DNA of 27,312 nucleotides from a virus. This document shows, piece by piece, positions 1-6,575 of this stretch; the first letter of the stretch is position 1, and every line of letters begins with the position of its first letter. The translations under genes and the position numbers were made by a program. The notes under the pieces were generated by a model. The model was not told where the DNA came from. It ran no database searches and saw only the letters and a program-made list of their open reading frames with translations. The stretch is taken from IMG/VR virus record IMGVR_UViG_3300032116_001097, positions 1 through 27,312 of that record, one strand, 5' to 3'.

Positions 1-76
1 CACCATCATCAGTTATTCTTGAATCTGCTACCAATAAACATTGGTCAGGTTTTTGTAAACCTATAATCGTTGTCAC
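1..76 (-). CDS. Proteasome-beta-like Ntn hydrolase, N-terminal 25 residues only
   Basis: The reading frame starts at a GTG preceded by GGGAG six bases upstream and runs off the left edge of the window. The visible protein begins MTTIIGLQ and continues to ADSRITDDG. A Thr directly after the initiator Met, a short beta strand and an (A)ADSR-type loop are the hallmarks of the N-terminal nucleophile hydrolase fold of proteasome beta and HslV subunits, where the exposed Thr is the catalytic residue. Removal of Met would leave Thr1 free with no propeptide. Function as a peptidase is inferred from these 25 residues only. The start is only 24 bp from the divergent start of the next gene. Confidence 0.55.
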   Translation of the reverse strand, partial: MTTIIGLQKPDQCLLVADSRITDDG

Positions 77-100
77 TTCTATCTCCCTAATGGATTCTAA

Positions 101-1192
101 TTGATTATAAGATTTCTATCTACAATATCAATCTTTGTGCTAACCACGCTGGTAGCGACACCCTCATATTCAGATGATGTAACCATTAATCTTGATTCTA
201 CTACACCTTATGTGGATGTTCCAGTAACTGTTCCAGAGGAGTCACTGGTTCATATTGAAACAACAACAGGTACACCTCAAACTAATCCTGGGTTCATTGA
301 CTCTTGGATATACTTTCTTGACTCTTCTTTAAATGTTTTGTTTGCTGATGATGATAGTAATCATAGTGCTAGCAATGTGCTAGCATCTAAGATTCATCAA
401 ATAGTTTCAGCAGGTGAGTATGTTATTCGTGCCACAAGTTATGCTTTAGTGTGCTGTAATTCATACCCTAATGGTTCTTATCTGTTGTCTACCAATTTAG
501 TAGTAACCACACCAAGCCCATCACCGACATTGATAGAACCGACACCAGAGCCAAGCCCTTCGCCAACTGAAACTCTGACACCTAGTCCAACCCCAACTCA
601 GACTTCATCTTCGCCAACTCCTGAGCCAACACCTGAGCCTTCTTCTCCTTCTCCGTCACCGACTGATACTCAGATGCCAACAGAAAATCCAGAGGTTCCA
701 ACTGGTCCAACTCAAGAGCCAGACGAGCCAGACCCTGTACCTTCTGAAGAGTTTTTACAGCCGACTGAACTTCCAGTTCCAGATGTTCAAGATACTTTAG
801 AAGAAGTTGTTGATGAGTCATTTAACGATTTCCCTTCTTCTTTAGAGAACGACTTGCCTTCTTTGGAAGACTTGCCTGAAGAAACTTTAAGTCCCTTTTC
901 CATAGACGAAATCCTATCTCTGATTGAATTTCTTCCAGAACTTTCATTAGAGAACTTGCAAGAAACATTCCAAGAAATATCTGAAACCATAACTGCTGCA
1001 TTTGAATCCATTCCTGGTGGTGAGCAAGTACTTGCTGCCACCGAATTTGTAGGTGAACAAATTACTGCTGCTGCAGAATTTGCAACCAATCTTGGTACCG
1101 AGTTTACACCTGAAGAGCGAGAGCAGGCTCAACAGGTTGTGCTTGGTGCTGTAATCGTAACACAATTAGCAGCCCCTAGGAGAATAAAGTAA
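101..1192 (+). CDS. Secreted protein: PPC-like beta domain, Pro/Ser/Thr linker, acidic region, C-terminal hydrophobic segment
   Basis: The TTG start is the only one that gives a full signal peptide: MIIRF, a hydrophobic core, then cleavage near SYS-DD (about residue 24). Residues 25-135 look like a bacterial pre-peptidase C-terminal (PPC) type beta sandwich, with a DSWIYFLD strand, an ADDDSN loop and a GEYVIRATSY strand. Residues 137-225 are a low-complexity linker built from PTPEPSPSP-type units. Residues 230-300 are strongly acidic and Leu-rich. The C-terminus has a short hydrophobic stretch (about 347-357, VVLGAVIVTQL) followed by basic PRRIK, resembling a membrane stop. The gene overlaps the holin candidate by one base (TAATG). 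I infer an extracytoplasmic role at the host envelope or virion surface. No enzyme motif is visible. Confidence 0.7.
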   Translation: MIIRFLSTISIFVLTTLVATPSYSDDVTINLDSTTPYVDVPVTVPEESLVHIETTTGTPQTNPGFIDSWIYFLDSSLNVLFADDDSNHSASNVLASKIHQIVSAGEYVIRATSYALVCCNSYPNGSYLLSTNLVVTTPSPSPTLIEPTPEPSPSPTETLTPSPTPTQTSSSPTPEPTPEPSSPSPSPTDTQMPTENPEVPTGPTQEPDEPDPVPSEEFLQPTELPVPDVQDTLEEVVDESFNDFPSSLENDLPSLEDLPEETLSPFSIDEILSLIEFLPELSLENLQETFQEISETITAAFESIPGGEQVLAATEFVGEQITAAAEFATNLGTEFTPEEREQAQQVVLGAVIVTQLAAPRRIK

Positions 1193-1386
1193 TGAGAATC
1201 GCCAAATTTATCTTGAAACATCTTGATGCGTGGGCTGGGGAAGCCTTCACGTTGACAGGTCTTTTGATAGCATGGATTGTCCTCCCTCCAGGAGACACAA
1301 GGAACGTAGTTGGTATATGTTGCTTGGGTGCCCTGGCTATGTGGACTTTGTTTAAGGTCACATTGAACAGTGAGGATGATAAGTAA
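1192..1386 (+). CDS. Small two-helix membrane protein, holin candidate
   Basis: This 64-residue protein has two predicted membrane helices (about residues 17-33, FTLTGLLIAWIVL; and 38-58, VVGICCLGALAMWTLF) joined by a short PPGDTRN turn. The N-terminus is basic (RIAKFILKH) and the C-terminal tail is charged (NSEDDK). This size and topology fit class II-like phage holins, which make membrane lesions that release the lysin. It begins inside the stop codon of the preceding secreted protein (TAATG) and lies 21 bases upstream of the lysin gene, a normal holin-lysin arrangement. The holin assignment is contextual. A simple membrane anchor is the alternative. Confidence 0.6.
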   Translation: MRIAKFILKHLDAWAGEAFTLTGLLIAWIVLPPGDTRNVVGICCLGALAMWTLFKVTLNSEDDK

Positions 1387-1407
1387 CCCTACTATCACTG
1401 GAGATGA

Positions 1408-1704
1408 ATGATTGTTGAGGCAATATTTGCTTTGGCTATGAAACATCCAACTCCAACGCCTGAACAATGGTCAGCGTTGAGGATGTGCGAGTCAAGTAAT
1501 AGAACCAATGCAGTATCAAGAACAGGAAAGTATAGGGGTCTTTACCAATTTGATTTACCTACCTGGAAATCAGTTGGTGGGACAGGAGACCCTGCCATAG
1601 CAAGCAGAGCAGAGCAGCACAGACGTGCTGTTATGTTATATGCTGAGCGTGGCTGGCAACCGTGGTATCACTGCGGTAAGGTAGCCAAACACACAACTGA
1701 ATAA
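1408..1704 (+). CDS. Rpf-like transglycosylase, probable phage lysin
   Basis: This 98-residue protein consists almost entirely of a transglycosylase-like domain of the resuscitation-promoting-factor family (residues 18-90), which cleaves the glycan chains of peptidoglycan and is typical of Actinobacteria and their phages. Visible family features are W21, the catalytic Glu E28 in RMCESSN, the GLYQFDLPTW core (44-53), the Ala/Glu-rich helix before YAERGWQPW (78-86), and Cys27 and Cys89, which can form the family disulfide. There is no clear signal peptide, so export via the adjacent holin candidate is likely. TGGAG lies four bases before the ATG. An alternative start is Met11. The gene is followed directly by a terminator. 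Confidence 0.8.
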   Translation: MIVEAIFALAMKHPTPTPEQWSALRMCESSNRTNAVSRTGKYRGLYQFDLPTWKSVGGTGDPAIASRAEQHRRAVMLYAERGWQPWYHCGKVAKHTTE

Positions 1705-1712
1705 GGAATAGG

Positions 1713-1750
1713 AAAAGGACCGTGCAGCCCCAACTGCACGGTCCTTTTTT
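1713..1750. terminator. Bidirectional intrinsic terminator between convergent operons
   Basis: A perfect stem AGGACCGTGCAG / CTGCACGGTCCT encloses a 6-base loop (CCCCAA). It has an A-run on the left and a run of eight Ts on the right, so it can terminate both the plus-strand lysis cassette and the minus-strand replication operon that converge here. Confidence 0.95.
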
Positions 1751-1755
1751 TTGTT

Positions 1756-1893
1756 TTAGTAAGCAGCCTTATCTTTCTTTAATATCCTGATAGCCCACTC
1801 AAGTCCACCATTGAAACCTTTACTCCACTCATCTTCTTCTGTACCAATCTTAGCATCTTCTATCTTCTTTATATAGTTATCTATCTCGCTCAT
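1756..1893 (-). CDS. Hypothetical 45-aa protein, last gene of the minus operon
   Basis: The ATG overlaps the stop of the upstream nuclease-like gene (ATGA), arguing for coupled translation. The product is small and mixed-charge: an acidic/basic helix (MSEIDNYIKKIEDAKIG), then EEDEWSKGFNGGLEWAIRIL and a Lys-rich end. The GFNGGLEWAIRIL pattern looks like a conserved short helix in small phage proteins, but I do not recognise a family. It ends five bases from the terminator stem. Confidence 0.6.
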   Translation of the reverse strand: MSEIDNYIKKIEDAKIGTEEDEWSKGFNGGLEWAIRILKKDKAAY

Positions 1894-2258
1894 TTGCGTT
1901 TAAATATATCTTCTATTGTAATCAGATATCCTTTAGTAGAATACTCTGCTCTTCTCATTTCTATTATCCTGCCATACTTTTCAACAACTTTTTTAAGATG
2001 TTCTATTGGAACCATAACAACTAAATCTTCTACAACATAAGACCAGTGTGTTGCCTTACTTGTAGTTAACCCAGACTTGTACCATATTTTTCTTTTGTCA
2101 GACCAGCATTGTGTTTCTATATAGATGTTACCTGTTTCTATCCAACGCTTGTCTCTTTTAACTTCAACTGTTTCAACATTTGTTAAAAGGTTTTCAACAT
2201 ACTTCTCACCTATTTGTCCGTATCTTAAATCAATATCCCAATTACTTTTAGTTCCCAT
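1890..2258 (-). CDS. Small PD-(D/E)XK-like nuclease family protein
   Basis: The 122-residue product has the order expected of a compact restriction-endonuclease-like fold: an N-terminal helix with a Glu (GEKYVENLL, about 18-26), a strand carrying VEVKRDKRW (31-39), then ETGNIYIETQCW (41-52), and a TSKATHWSYVV segment (66-76). This resembles small phage PD-(D/E)XK proteins in which E-x-K and a following I-x-I-E strand form the metal site. The preceding SD TAGGAGAATA is good and the start overlaps the upstream stop (TAATG). Its position at the end of the replication operon fits DNA processing or host DNA degradation. Assignment is by motif resemblance only. Confidence 0.5.
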   Translation of the reverse strand: MGTKSNWDIDLRYGQIGEKYVENLLTNVETVEVKRDKRWIETGNIYIETQCWSDKRKIWYKSGLTTSKATHWSYVVEDLVVMVPIEHLKKVVEKYGRIIEMRRAEYSTKGYLITIEDIFKRK

Positions 2259-2557
2259 TATTCTCCTATGAAATCTTCATCTAATGGGTCGCAGTCCCAA
2301 CAGTAACCGTCAATTAAACCTTCTTCTTCTTGACAGATTTTACATGGTGGAAATGGTTCCCTATCTAATGGTGTGGCTGGTGTAATTAGTGCACCACATC
2401 TAAAACATTCTGCATCCTCAAGTGCGTAAGCACTTGGCATGTAACCTATTTCGTCAAACATAACTGTCATACGAAACCAATTGCTTTGACAGTTAGGGCA
2501 TACAGGTGTTGGTATTCCTCTGTAGTCTTCACCTCGTTTTTTCTTTTTAGATGCCAT
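2258..2557 (-). CDS. Double zinc-ribbon protein
   Basis: I place the start at the internal ATG that gives MASKKKKRGEDY, because the longer form overlaps the sigma-like gene by 50 bases, while this one overlaps by 11. After a basic N-terminus the 99-residue product has two Cys-pair sets: CPNC (about 20-23) with CFRC (50-53), and CKIC (68-71) with CWDC (80-83). This indicates two zinc-binding knuckles. The C-terminus is acidic (DPLDEDFIGE). Such proteins usually bind nucleic acid or RNA polymerase. No specific family is recognised. The gene sits directly after the sigma-like gene, so a role in transcription control is possible. Confidence 0.55.
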   Translation of the reverse strand: MASKKKKRGEDYRGIPTPVCPNCQSNWFRMTVMFDEIGYMPSAYALEDAECFRCGALITPATPLDREPFPPCKICQEEEGLIDGYCWDCDPLDEDFIGE

Positions 2558-3176
2558 AGTCTGTTTCCGAATATGGTCTTTTACCACCGAGTTCATCTAT
2601 CATGGAACGTATCGCTCTGTCTACTCGTTTACGTGCAGCATCAGCACTGATACTTAATTCATTACCAACGTCTTCTAATGTTGTATTGATTGAAGTGAAT
2701 CTTAATCTTAAAACATTTTGATGACGTTCTTCTAATGCTTCAAATGCACCAGATATATCTGCTCTGACTGCTAACCATGTGTTGCTTTCAGCAACAGCAT
2801 TTCTATCTGGTTTATAGTTAACATCATTAACTCCAACAGGTAACATGTAGGAGTCGGTAAGAATGTAAGGTAAAAATTCTTCTATGATTTGGGGTTCATA
2901 ATAAAAGTTATCTTGTATTTCATAGCCTGCAGATTTGGCTTTTTCTTTTGTACAAAACTTTAGTGCAGCATTTCTAAGAGACCTGCCTATTAATTTGTCT
3001 CTGTCTTTTTGTTGATAGTTTTCATACCAGTCTTTTACTTTGTGTGGTCTTGTTGCAAACCATAACCAAAGTTCTTGCCTTATGTCTTGTCGGTCAACCA
3101 TCCGATATCGTTTAGCGTATTCGTTGGACAGGTAACCGACAAGTGATTCGTAGTCTTCTATGTAGTTGTGTTTCAT
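2547..3176 (-). CDS. Sigma-70-family-like regulator with region-4 HTH
   Basis: The 209-residue protein has an N-terminal helical region with YAKRYRMVDRQDIRQELWLW (20-39), reminiscent of the region-2 core helices of ECF-type sigma factors. The C-terminal segment (about 143-196) matches sigma region 4: EALEERHQNVLRLRF, then a helix-turn-helix in TTLEDVGNELSISADAARK and VDRAIRSMIDELG. It would bind -35-type promoter DNA and either redirect host RNA polymerase or activate late transcription. It is the third gene from the end of the replication operon, and no SD better than AAGAAAAATA precedes the ATG. Whether it is a true sigma factor or only a region-4-type DNA-binding protein cannot be settled here. 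Confidence 0.7.
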   Translation of the reverse strand: MKHNYIEDYESLVGYLSNEYAKRYRMVDRQDIRQELWLWFATRPHKVKDWYENYQQKDRDKLIGRSLRNAALKFCTKEKAKSAGYEIQDNFYYEPQIIEEFLPYILTDSYMLPVGVNDVNYKPDRNAVAESNTWLAVRADISGAFEALEERHQNVLRLRFTSINTTLEDVGNELSISADAARKRVDRAIRSMIDELGGKRPYSETDYGI

Positions 3177-3197
3177 TATTTTTCTTGTTGTCAGTTT

Positions 3198-3506
3198 TTA
3201 GTCTTCTTGACTAGGAACTCCTGACCATTTGCCACGAAGCACCATAAGGGCAATTGCTGAATAGTTTAGCAGGTCTATGAATGAATCTTCGATAGACTCA
3301 TTCTTTGGCGTGTCTTTAACTTCGTAGATTAGGTTGTTAAGTCTTGCCATCTTGTCATGCATACGCACCAGTAACCCATTAAGAGCCCCTCCTGGTGCGG
3401 ATGCAATGTTCTTTGGACCGTAGTCTAATTGTTTTTTAACTAATAGTTCCCATGCTTCGTTATATATGGCGACTGATTGGAACTTAAAGTCTTCTATGTT
3501 ATCCAA
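3198..3506 (-). CDS. Nmad1/DUF1599-like protein (nucleotide-modification-associated)
   Basis: The 102-residue protein shows the pattern of the DUF1599/Nmad1 group: VKKQLDYGPKNIASAPGG (23-40), GLLVRMHDKMARLNNLI (44-60), ESIEDSFIDLLNYSAIAL (70-87). The paired acidic residues in K-x-x-DYG and E-S-I-x-D-x-x-x-D are the likely metal/nucleotide site of an all-alpha MazG-like NTP pyrophosphatase fold. In phages such proteins sit with nucleotide-metabolism or base-modification genes. No modification enzyme is visible nearby, so a housekeeping nucleotide role is equally possible. The start overlaps the upstream gene by eight bases. Confidence 0.6.
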   Translation of the reverse strand: MDNIEDFKFQSVAIYNEAWELLVKKQLDYGPKNIASAPGGALNGLLVRMHDKMARLNNLIYEVKDTPKNESIEDSFIDLLNYSAIALMVLRGKWSGVPSQED

Positions 3507-3855
3507 GTTGTTTACCTAGTTTCTCTATCTCTTCATCTAGGTTTCGCATGTGTTCTTCTACCATAGTTTCGTGAACAAAATCTTGAGCCTTACTTGGGTC
3601 TAATGTTCCTACTACTATCATTCTACCCAGTTCATCTAGCCATCGTAGTCCTTCTTCTTTATCTTCACGAACCTTTGTGTAGATATCTCTCAATGCCTTG
3701 TACATATTGATACCAATGATTTCTTCTGAATCAACCTCTGGTTTTATGTACATATCAGTATCTACACTCATAAGGTCATAGATACTTTTATTAACTTCCC
3801 AAGGCATCTCTAACATGGTTGTTAATATATTCTGGTCCTTGTTTTCTGACGACAC
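3499..3855 (-). CDS. Hypothetical acidic helical protein following the primase
   Basis: The start is GTG with a strong GGAGAGG nine bases upstream. It lies 65 bases inside the 3' end of the Toprim gene in another frame. The 118-residue product is helical and acidic, with a KVREDKEEGLRWLDELGRMIVVG segment (about 61-83; Trp/Leu pattern) and a C-terminal charged helix (HMRNLDEEIEKLGKQLG) likely to form a coiled coil. No enzymatic motif is visible and I do not recognise a family. Its placement suggests a replication accessory protein, such as a primase or helicase partner, but that is a guess. Confidence 0.6.
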   Translation of the reverse strand: MSSENKDQNILTTMLEMPWEVNKSIYDLMSVDTDMYIKPEVDSEEIIGINMYKALRDIYTKVREDKEEGLRWLDELGRMIVVGTLDPSKAQDFVHETMVEEHMRNLDEEIEKLGKQLG

Positions 3856-4423
3856 TATTTACATCCTCTCCGTCTGGCATCTGTATTATTCGTACATTTG
3901 CACTTGTTCTTTGTATTCGTTTTCCGAACTCTAGTCCTGCTTCATCACCATCTGCAAGCACCAGTACTACATCAAAGTCTTCTAAGATTCTGGTGTAATG
4001 CTGTTTCCAACTGGCTGCACCTGGTGCACCAATTGTTGGATGGTCAGTCTTAGCAGCCATTGTTATTGTGTCCATCTCTCCTTCACATACACATAAGTAT
4101 TTATCTGCAGTGAATAAAGCATTGACATTAAACAATGTTGTTTCAGCACCTGTTAGTCCAAGATATTTTGGTTCTGAGTTATCTAATGACCTGAAGCGAA
4201 TGTCAACGACACCACTTCTTGTCATGTATGGAATGCTTAATCTACCTTTGTATTGCTCATGACCTGGTAGTGTCTCTTCCACGACGCCCAGATGGAACGG
4301 ACTTACTTCCTCTAGGGACAGTCCTCTCTCTTCCAAATAACTTGACGCTTTGTCTACGTGTTTTGCGTAGGTCTGTGCCGCTCTGATTAAGAATTGTTTC
4401 TGCGAACTCGACAGCCTTGGCAT
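3791..4423 (-). CDS. Primase, Toprim catalytic part
   Basis: The 210-residue protein is the catalytic half of a DnaG-type primase. It has an N-terminal helical lead (LIRAAQTYAKHVDKASSYLEERGLS, residues 12-36), a beta segment FHLGVV, then a Toprim domain with CEGEMDTITM (112-122), GAPGA (132-136) and LADGDEAG (156-163), which supply the Glu and Asp residues that hold catalytic Mg2+. It synthesises RNA primers for lagging-strand replication with the adjacent zinc-finger protein. The ATG, with AGAAGGG seven bases upstream, lies 167 bases inside the zinc-finger gene in the +1 frame. An in-frame TAG two codons before the ATG excludes a longer start. Confidence 0.85.
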   Translation of the reverse strand: MPRLSSSQKQFLIRAAQTYAKHVDKASSYLEERGLSLEEVSPFHLGVVEETLPGHEQYKGRLSIPYMTRSGVVDIRFRSLDNSEPKYLGLTGAETTLFNVNALFTADKYLCVCEGEMDTITMAAKTDHPTIGAPGAASWKQHYTRILEDFDVVLVLADGDEAGLEFGKRIQRTSANVRIIQMPDGEDVNSVVRKQGPEYINNHVRDALGS

Positions 4424-4631
4424 AATCTAACCCTTCTTTGTATTTGATTAAGTCTATGGCATCACCTTTAATACCACAAGCAAAGCACATATAGTATTCA
4501 TCATTAAAGTTTACTTGTCCTGATGCGTGGCTATCATCATGGAAGCAACATTTCATTTTCTTCCAACCGAAACCATCACGTGGTACTTTACCTTTGTAGT
4601 AAAGCAATACATCTTTAATGGGGAATTTCAA
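4257..4631 (-). CDS. Primase, CHC2 zinc-finger part
   Basis: Residues 1-85 form a CHC2 zinc-binding domain: KDVLLYYKG, CCFHDDSHASG (C28 or C29 with H31), and YYMCFACGIKGDAIDLI with C49 and C52. It recognises single-stranded template for the primase. After about residue 83 the frame becomes very basic and Ser-rich (RKTRRQSVKLFGRERTVPRG and onward to residue 124). This looks like out-of-frame sequence lying over the Toprim gene, where the normal primase linker is encoded in the other frame. The start is one base from the upstream stop. So the domain is real, while the C-terminal 40 residues may just be tail. Confidence 0.8.
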   Translation of the reverse strand: MKFPIKDVLLYYKGKVPRDGFGWKKMKCCFHDDSHASGQVNFNDEYYMCFACGIKGDAIDLIKYKEGLDYAKAVEFAETILNQSGTDLRKTRRQSVKLFGRERTVPRGSKSVPSGRRGRDTTRS

Positions 4632-4973
4632 TTATTTATATCCTGCTTGGATGAGTAGTTGAGTGTACATTTCAAATGTTAATGTGGCGTACCACTGTCC
4701 AACATCTGATTTGCCTTTCCTCTTATGAACTACTACACCTGTGTCTGCTTTAGCATTCACAGTTTCTATTAGCATTTCTTCTACCCATCCAGCAAGGTCC
4801 ATCTTGGCTCTGTTTTTTATTTCAAAACAAACACCATTAACTCCAGCGATATCGCCTTTGTCGTTTCTGTCCCCAGCAAGGCGACGTTCAGCATACTTCC
4901 AGCCTTGGGTCTGTAAGTATTTAACAACATCTAGTTCTGCTTTAGAACCTTTACGCTTGCTTGGGGTTGTCAT
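4632..4973 (-). CDS. Holliday-junction-resolvase-like PD-(D/E)XK nuclease
   Basis: The 113-residue protein matches small archaeal-Hjc-like/VRR-type phage nucleases. It shows KGSKAELDVVKYL with E13, ERRLAGDRNDKGDIAG with D41, and VCFEIKNR with E51-x-K53, the full E/D/E-x-K metal-binding set. It probably cleaves branched DNA made during recombination-dependent replication, before packaging. It overlaps the SSB gene by the stop-start ATGA and is followed directly by the primase zinc-finger gene. A general nicking role cannot be excluded. Confidence 0.8.
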   Translation of the reverse strand: MTTPSKRKGSKAELDVVKYLQTQGWKYAERRLAGDRNDKGDIAGVNGVCFEIKNRAKMDLAGWVEEMLIETVNAKADTGVVVHKRKGKSDVGQWYATLTFEMYTQLLIQAGYK

Positions 4974-5305
4974 TAGTATCTCTTAACTGCTAGACCAATA
5001 GTGTCTGTTGCAATTTCGTATACTGTTCTTTTCTGACCTTCATTGTTTTCATATGAACGTTGTTTAAGTTCACCAGTAATAATAACTGAGTCACCTTTTT
5101 TAAATGACTTAGCATTCTCTGCTGCCTTACCCCAAATACTTCCGTCCAAGTATGTGGTGTTGGCGTCAACCCATTCACCTGTTGCTTCATCTTTCTTTCT
5201 TTGATTAGCAGCAATTCTGTAATTCATTACAGTATCATTGTTGACTTGTTTAACTTGTACGTCTTCTGTTAGACGTCCGTTTACTACTATAAATGGTAAT
5301 GCCAT
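4973..5305 (-). CDS. ssb: Single-stranded DNA-binding protein
   Basis: The 110-residue protein has the bacterial SSB OB-fold order: FIVVNGRLTEDVQVK, MNYRIAANQRK, TTYLDGSIWGKAAENAKSFKKGD, VIITGELKQRSYENNEGQKRTVYEI. It coats ssDNA at the fork. It ends at AVKRY with no C-terminal acidic DDDIPF-like tip, so the usual docking site for host SSB partners is absent, a known feature of some phage SSBs. The ATG follows GCGGAGATAAGATA. It lies between the helicase-like ATPase and the resolvase. Confidence 0.9.
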   Translation of the reverse strand: MALPFIVVNGRLTEDVQVKQVNNDTVMNYRIAANQRKKDEATGEWVDANTTYLDGSIWGKAAENAKSFKKGDSVIITGELKQRSYENNEGQKRTVYEIATDTIGLAVKRY

Positions 5306-5325
5306 TATCTTATCTCCGCTTTTCT

Positions 5326-6120
5326 TTAGTCGTTTGTGTGTACATCTTTTAACTGCATGGTTGATGGGTCAAATGACAACATTACAAATGAGCCACCTGT
5401 TGCATCAGCCTTGCCGTACCTGTTCTTTACAGGTGCAACACACAGATATGTACTGTCACCAATAATCTCTTGTCCAATTGTAAGAATCAATGCAGGTATC
5501 TGATTGACCATACCTTGGACTGCTGACCTTGGTTGACATGGTGTGCCTATGAATCCTTCTTTTGTGTGATGCAAAACAAGGATGCAGGCGTTTGTATCTC
5601 TAGCAAGGTACTTCAATTCTTTCATTGCTGAACGCATGCCAGAGAACTCTTCGTGTCCATCCATTGCAACATCCATCAAGTTGTCAACAACTATTAGTTC
5701 AGGTGGTTGACCCCATTTGGTTTCAAACGCCATCACTAACTCGTCAATGTCATTCAATGTTGGTGTTGCATCAAATCCCCAGTGTAAGTTTTCAAACTGT
5801 TTCATAACTTGGTCTACTCTTTGGTCATTGCTTTTAATCATTTGTTCTGCATGATTCTGAGTAACACCTGTTGCCATAGATAACAGTCTCATACCCATTG
5901 TATGAGCATTAGTATCAGCAGATATGTATAAAGTTGGTACTTTAGTTTGTACTGCTAACGCTAATGCGATACTGGATTTACCTGCACCTGGGGTTCCAGC
6001 AATCAGATTTAATTCTGCTCGTCGCAAAATAATATCTGCTTGTTGGAAGGAACGGAAATGCTGAGGGAGTGGTTCTCCCCCAACATCTTTACCGTTTATT
6101 GCACGAAGTAATGTACGCAT
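5326..6120 (-). CDS. RecA/DnaB-like ATPase, probable replicative helicase or recombinase
   Basis: The 264-residue protein is a RecA-fold ATPase. It has Walker A GTPGAGKSS (42-50), a strand TLYISADTNAHTMGMRL, Walker B LIVVDN (142-147) and LVLHHTKEGF (181-190), which resembles the DnaB/RadA sensor region. It lacks the N-terminal helical domain of full-length DnaB and has no zinc finger, so it is a minimal core of the kind common in actinophages and T7-like systems. It would use ATP to move along or load on DNA. It shares its first base with the upstream gene's stop region (TAATG), fitting a replisome operon. Confidence 0.8.
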   Translation of the reverse strand: MRTLLRAINGKDVGGEPLPQHFRSFQQADIILRRAELNLIAGTPGAGKSSIALALAVQTKVPTLYISADTNAHTMGMRLLSMATGVTQNHAEQMIKSNDQRVDQVMKQFENLHWGFDATPTLNDIDELVMAFETKWGQPPELIVVDNLMDVAMDGHEEFSGMRSAMKELKYLARDTNACILVLHHTKEGFIGTPCQPRSAVQGMVNQIPALILTIGQEIIGDSTYLCVAPVKNRYGKADATGGSFVMLSFDPSTMQLKDVHTND

Positions 6121-6575
6121 TACTTCGCTAACTTATCAGGTACGAATGCTTCCCATTCTGGTGTACCTTTTCTAAGTGAGATACTCTTACACTTATCCAA
6201 TGCACCTTTAGGTGCAGGACACATATAAGATTTGTATATTTCACCTGCTTGGAATTTAGATACTCCTTGCATTGCTGTCATACGACCATGCAAACAAGTC
6301 TTAAATGGACCTGTTGATGTTTCACTTATGACAGTTCCACCCAACGCTGCAGCAACATTTGCTACTGCATGTTGATTTTGAAACACAGGTTGTGGTGCAC
6401 TTGGTGCTTTACCAATACCTGCTGCTTCAGCAAATGCTTCTAAAGTTCCGACGAAGGTTTCAGAAGTAACTGCTGCTGTAATTAATGTTTCAACTTCCTC
6501 TGTACTATCACCACGGAATAGTGGAATAGTTCCATTAGGTAGTTTGAAACTTACCTGTATTTTAGATTCGGACAT
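6120..6575 (-). CDS. Phage replication-module zinc protein (HGRM-type)
   Basis: Residues 1-60 form a small alpha/beta region (KIQVSFKLPNGTIPLFRGDS). A Pro/Ala/Gln linker follows. The C-terminal half holds a Cys/His cluster: CLHGRMTAMQG (93-103), a Tyr/Lys segment, YMCPAPKGALDKCKSI (116-131). The C-x-HG-x-M ... CP-x-PKG-x-x-x-x-C arrangement recurs in proteins next to helicase and Cas4-like genes of actinobacteriophages and should bind one zinc. The molecular function is unknown to me. An ssDNA-binding or recombination accessory role is suggested by context only. Confidence 0.65.
   Translation of the reverse strand: MSESKIQVSFKLPNGTIPLFRGDSTEEVETLITAAVTSETFVGTLEAFAEAAGIGKAPSAPQPVFQNQHAVANVAAALGGTVISETSTGPFKTCLHGRMTAMQGVSKFQAGEIYKSYMCPAPKGALDKCKSISLRKGTPEWEAFVPDKLAK

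Noticed and set aside
582-1165. Minus-strand frames opposite the secreted protein.
   Set aside because: They mirror the low-complexity Pro/Ser/Glu coding on the plus strand, have no SD, and would run against the cassette.
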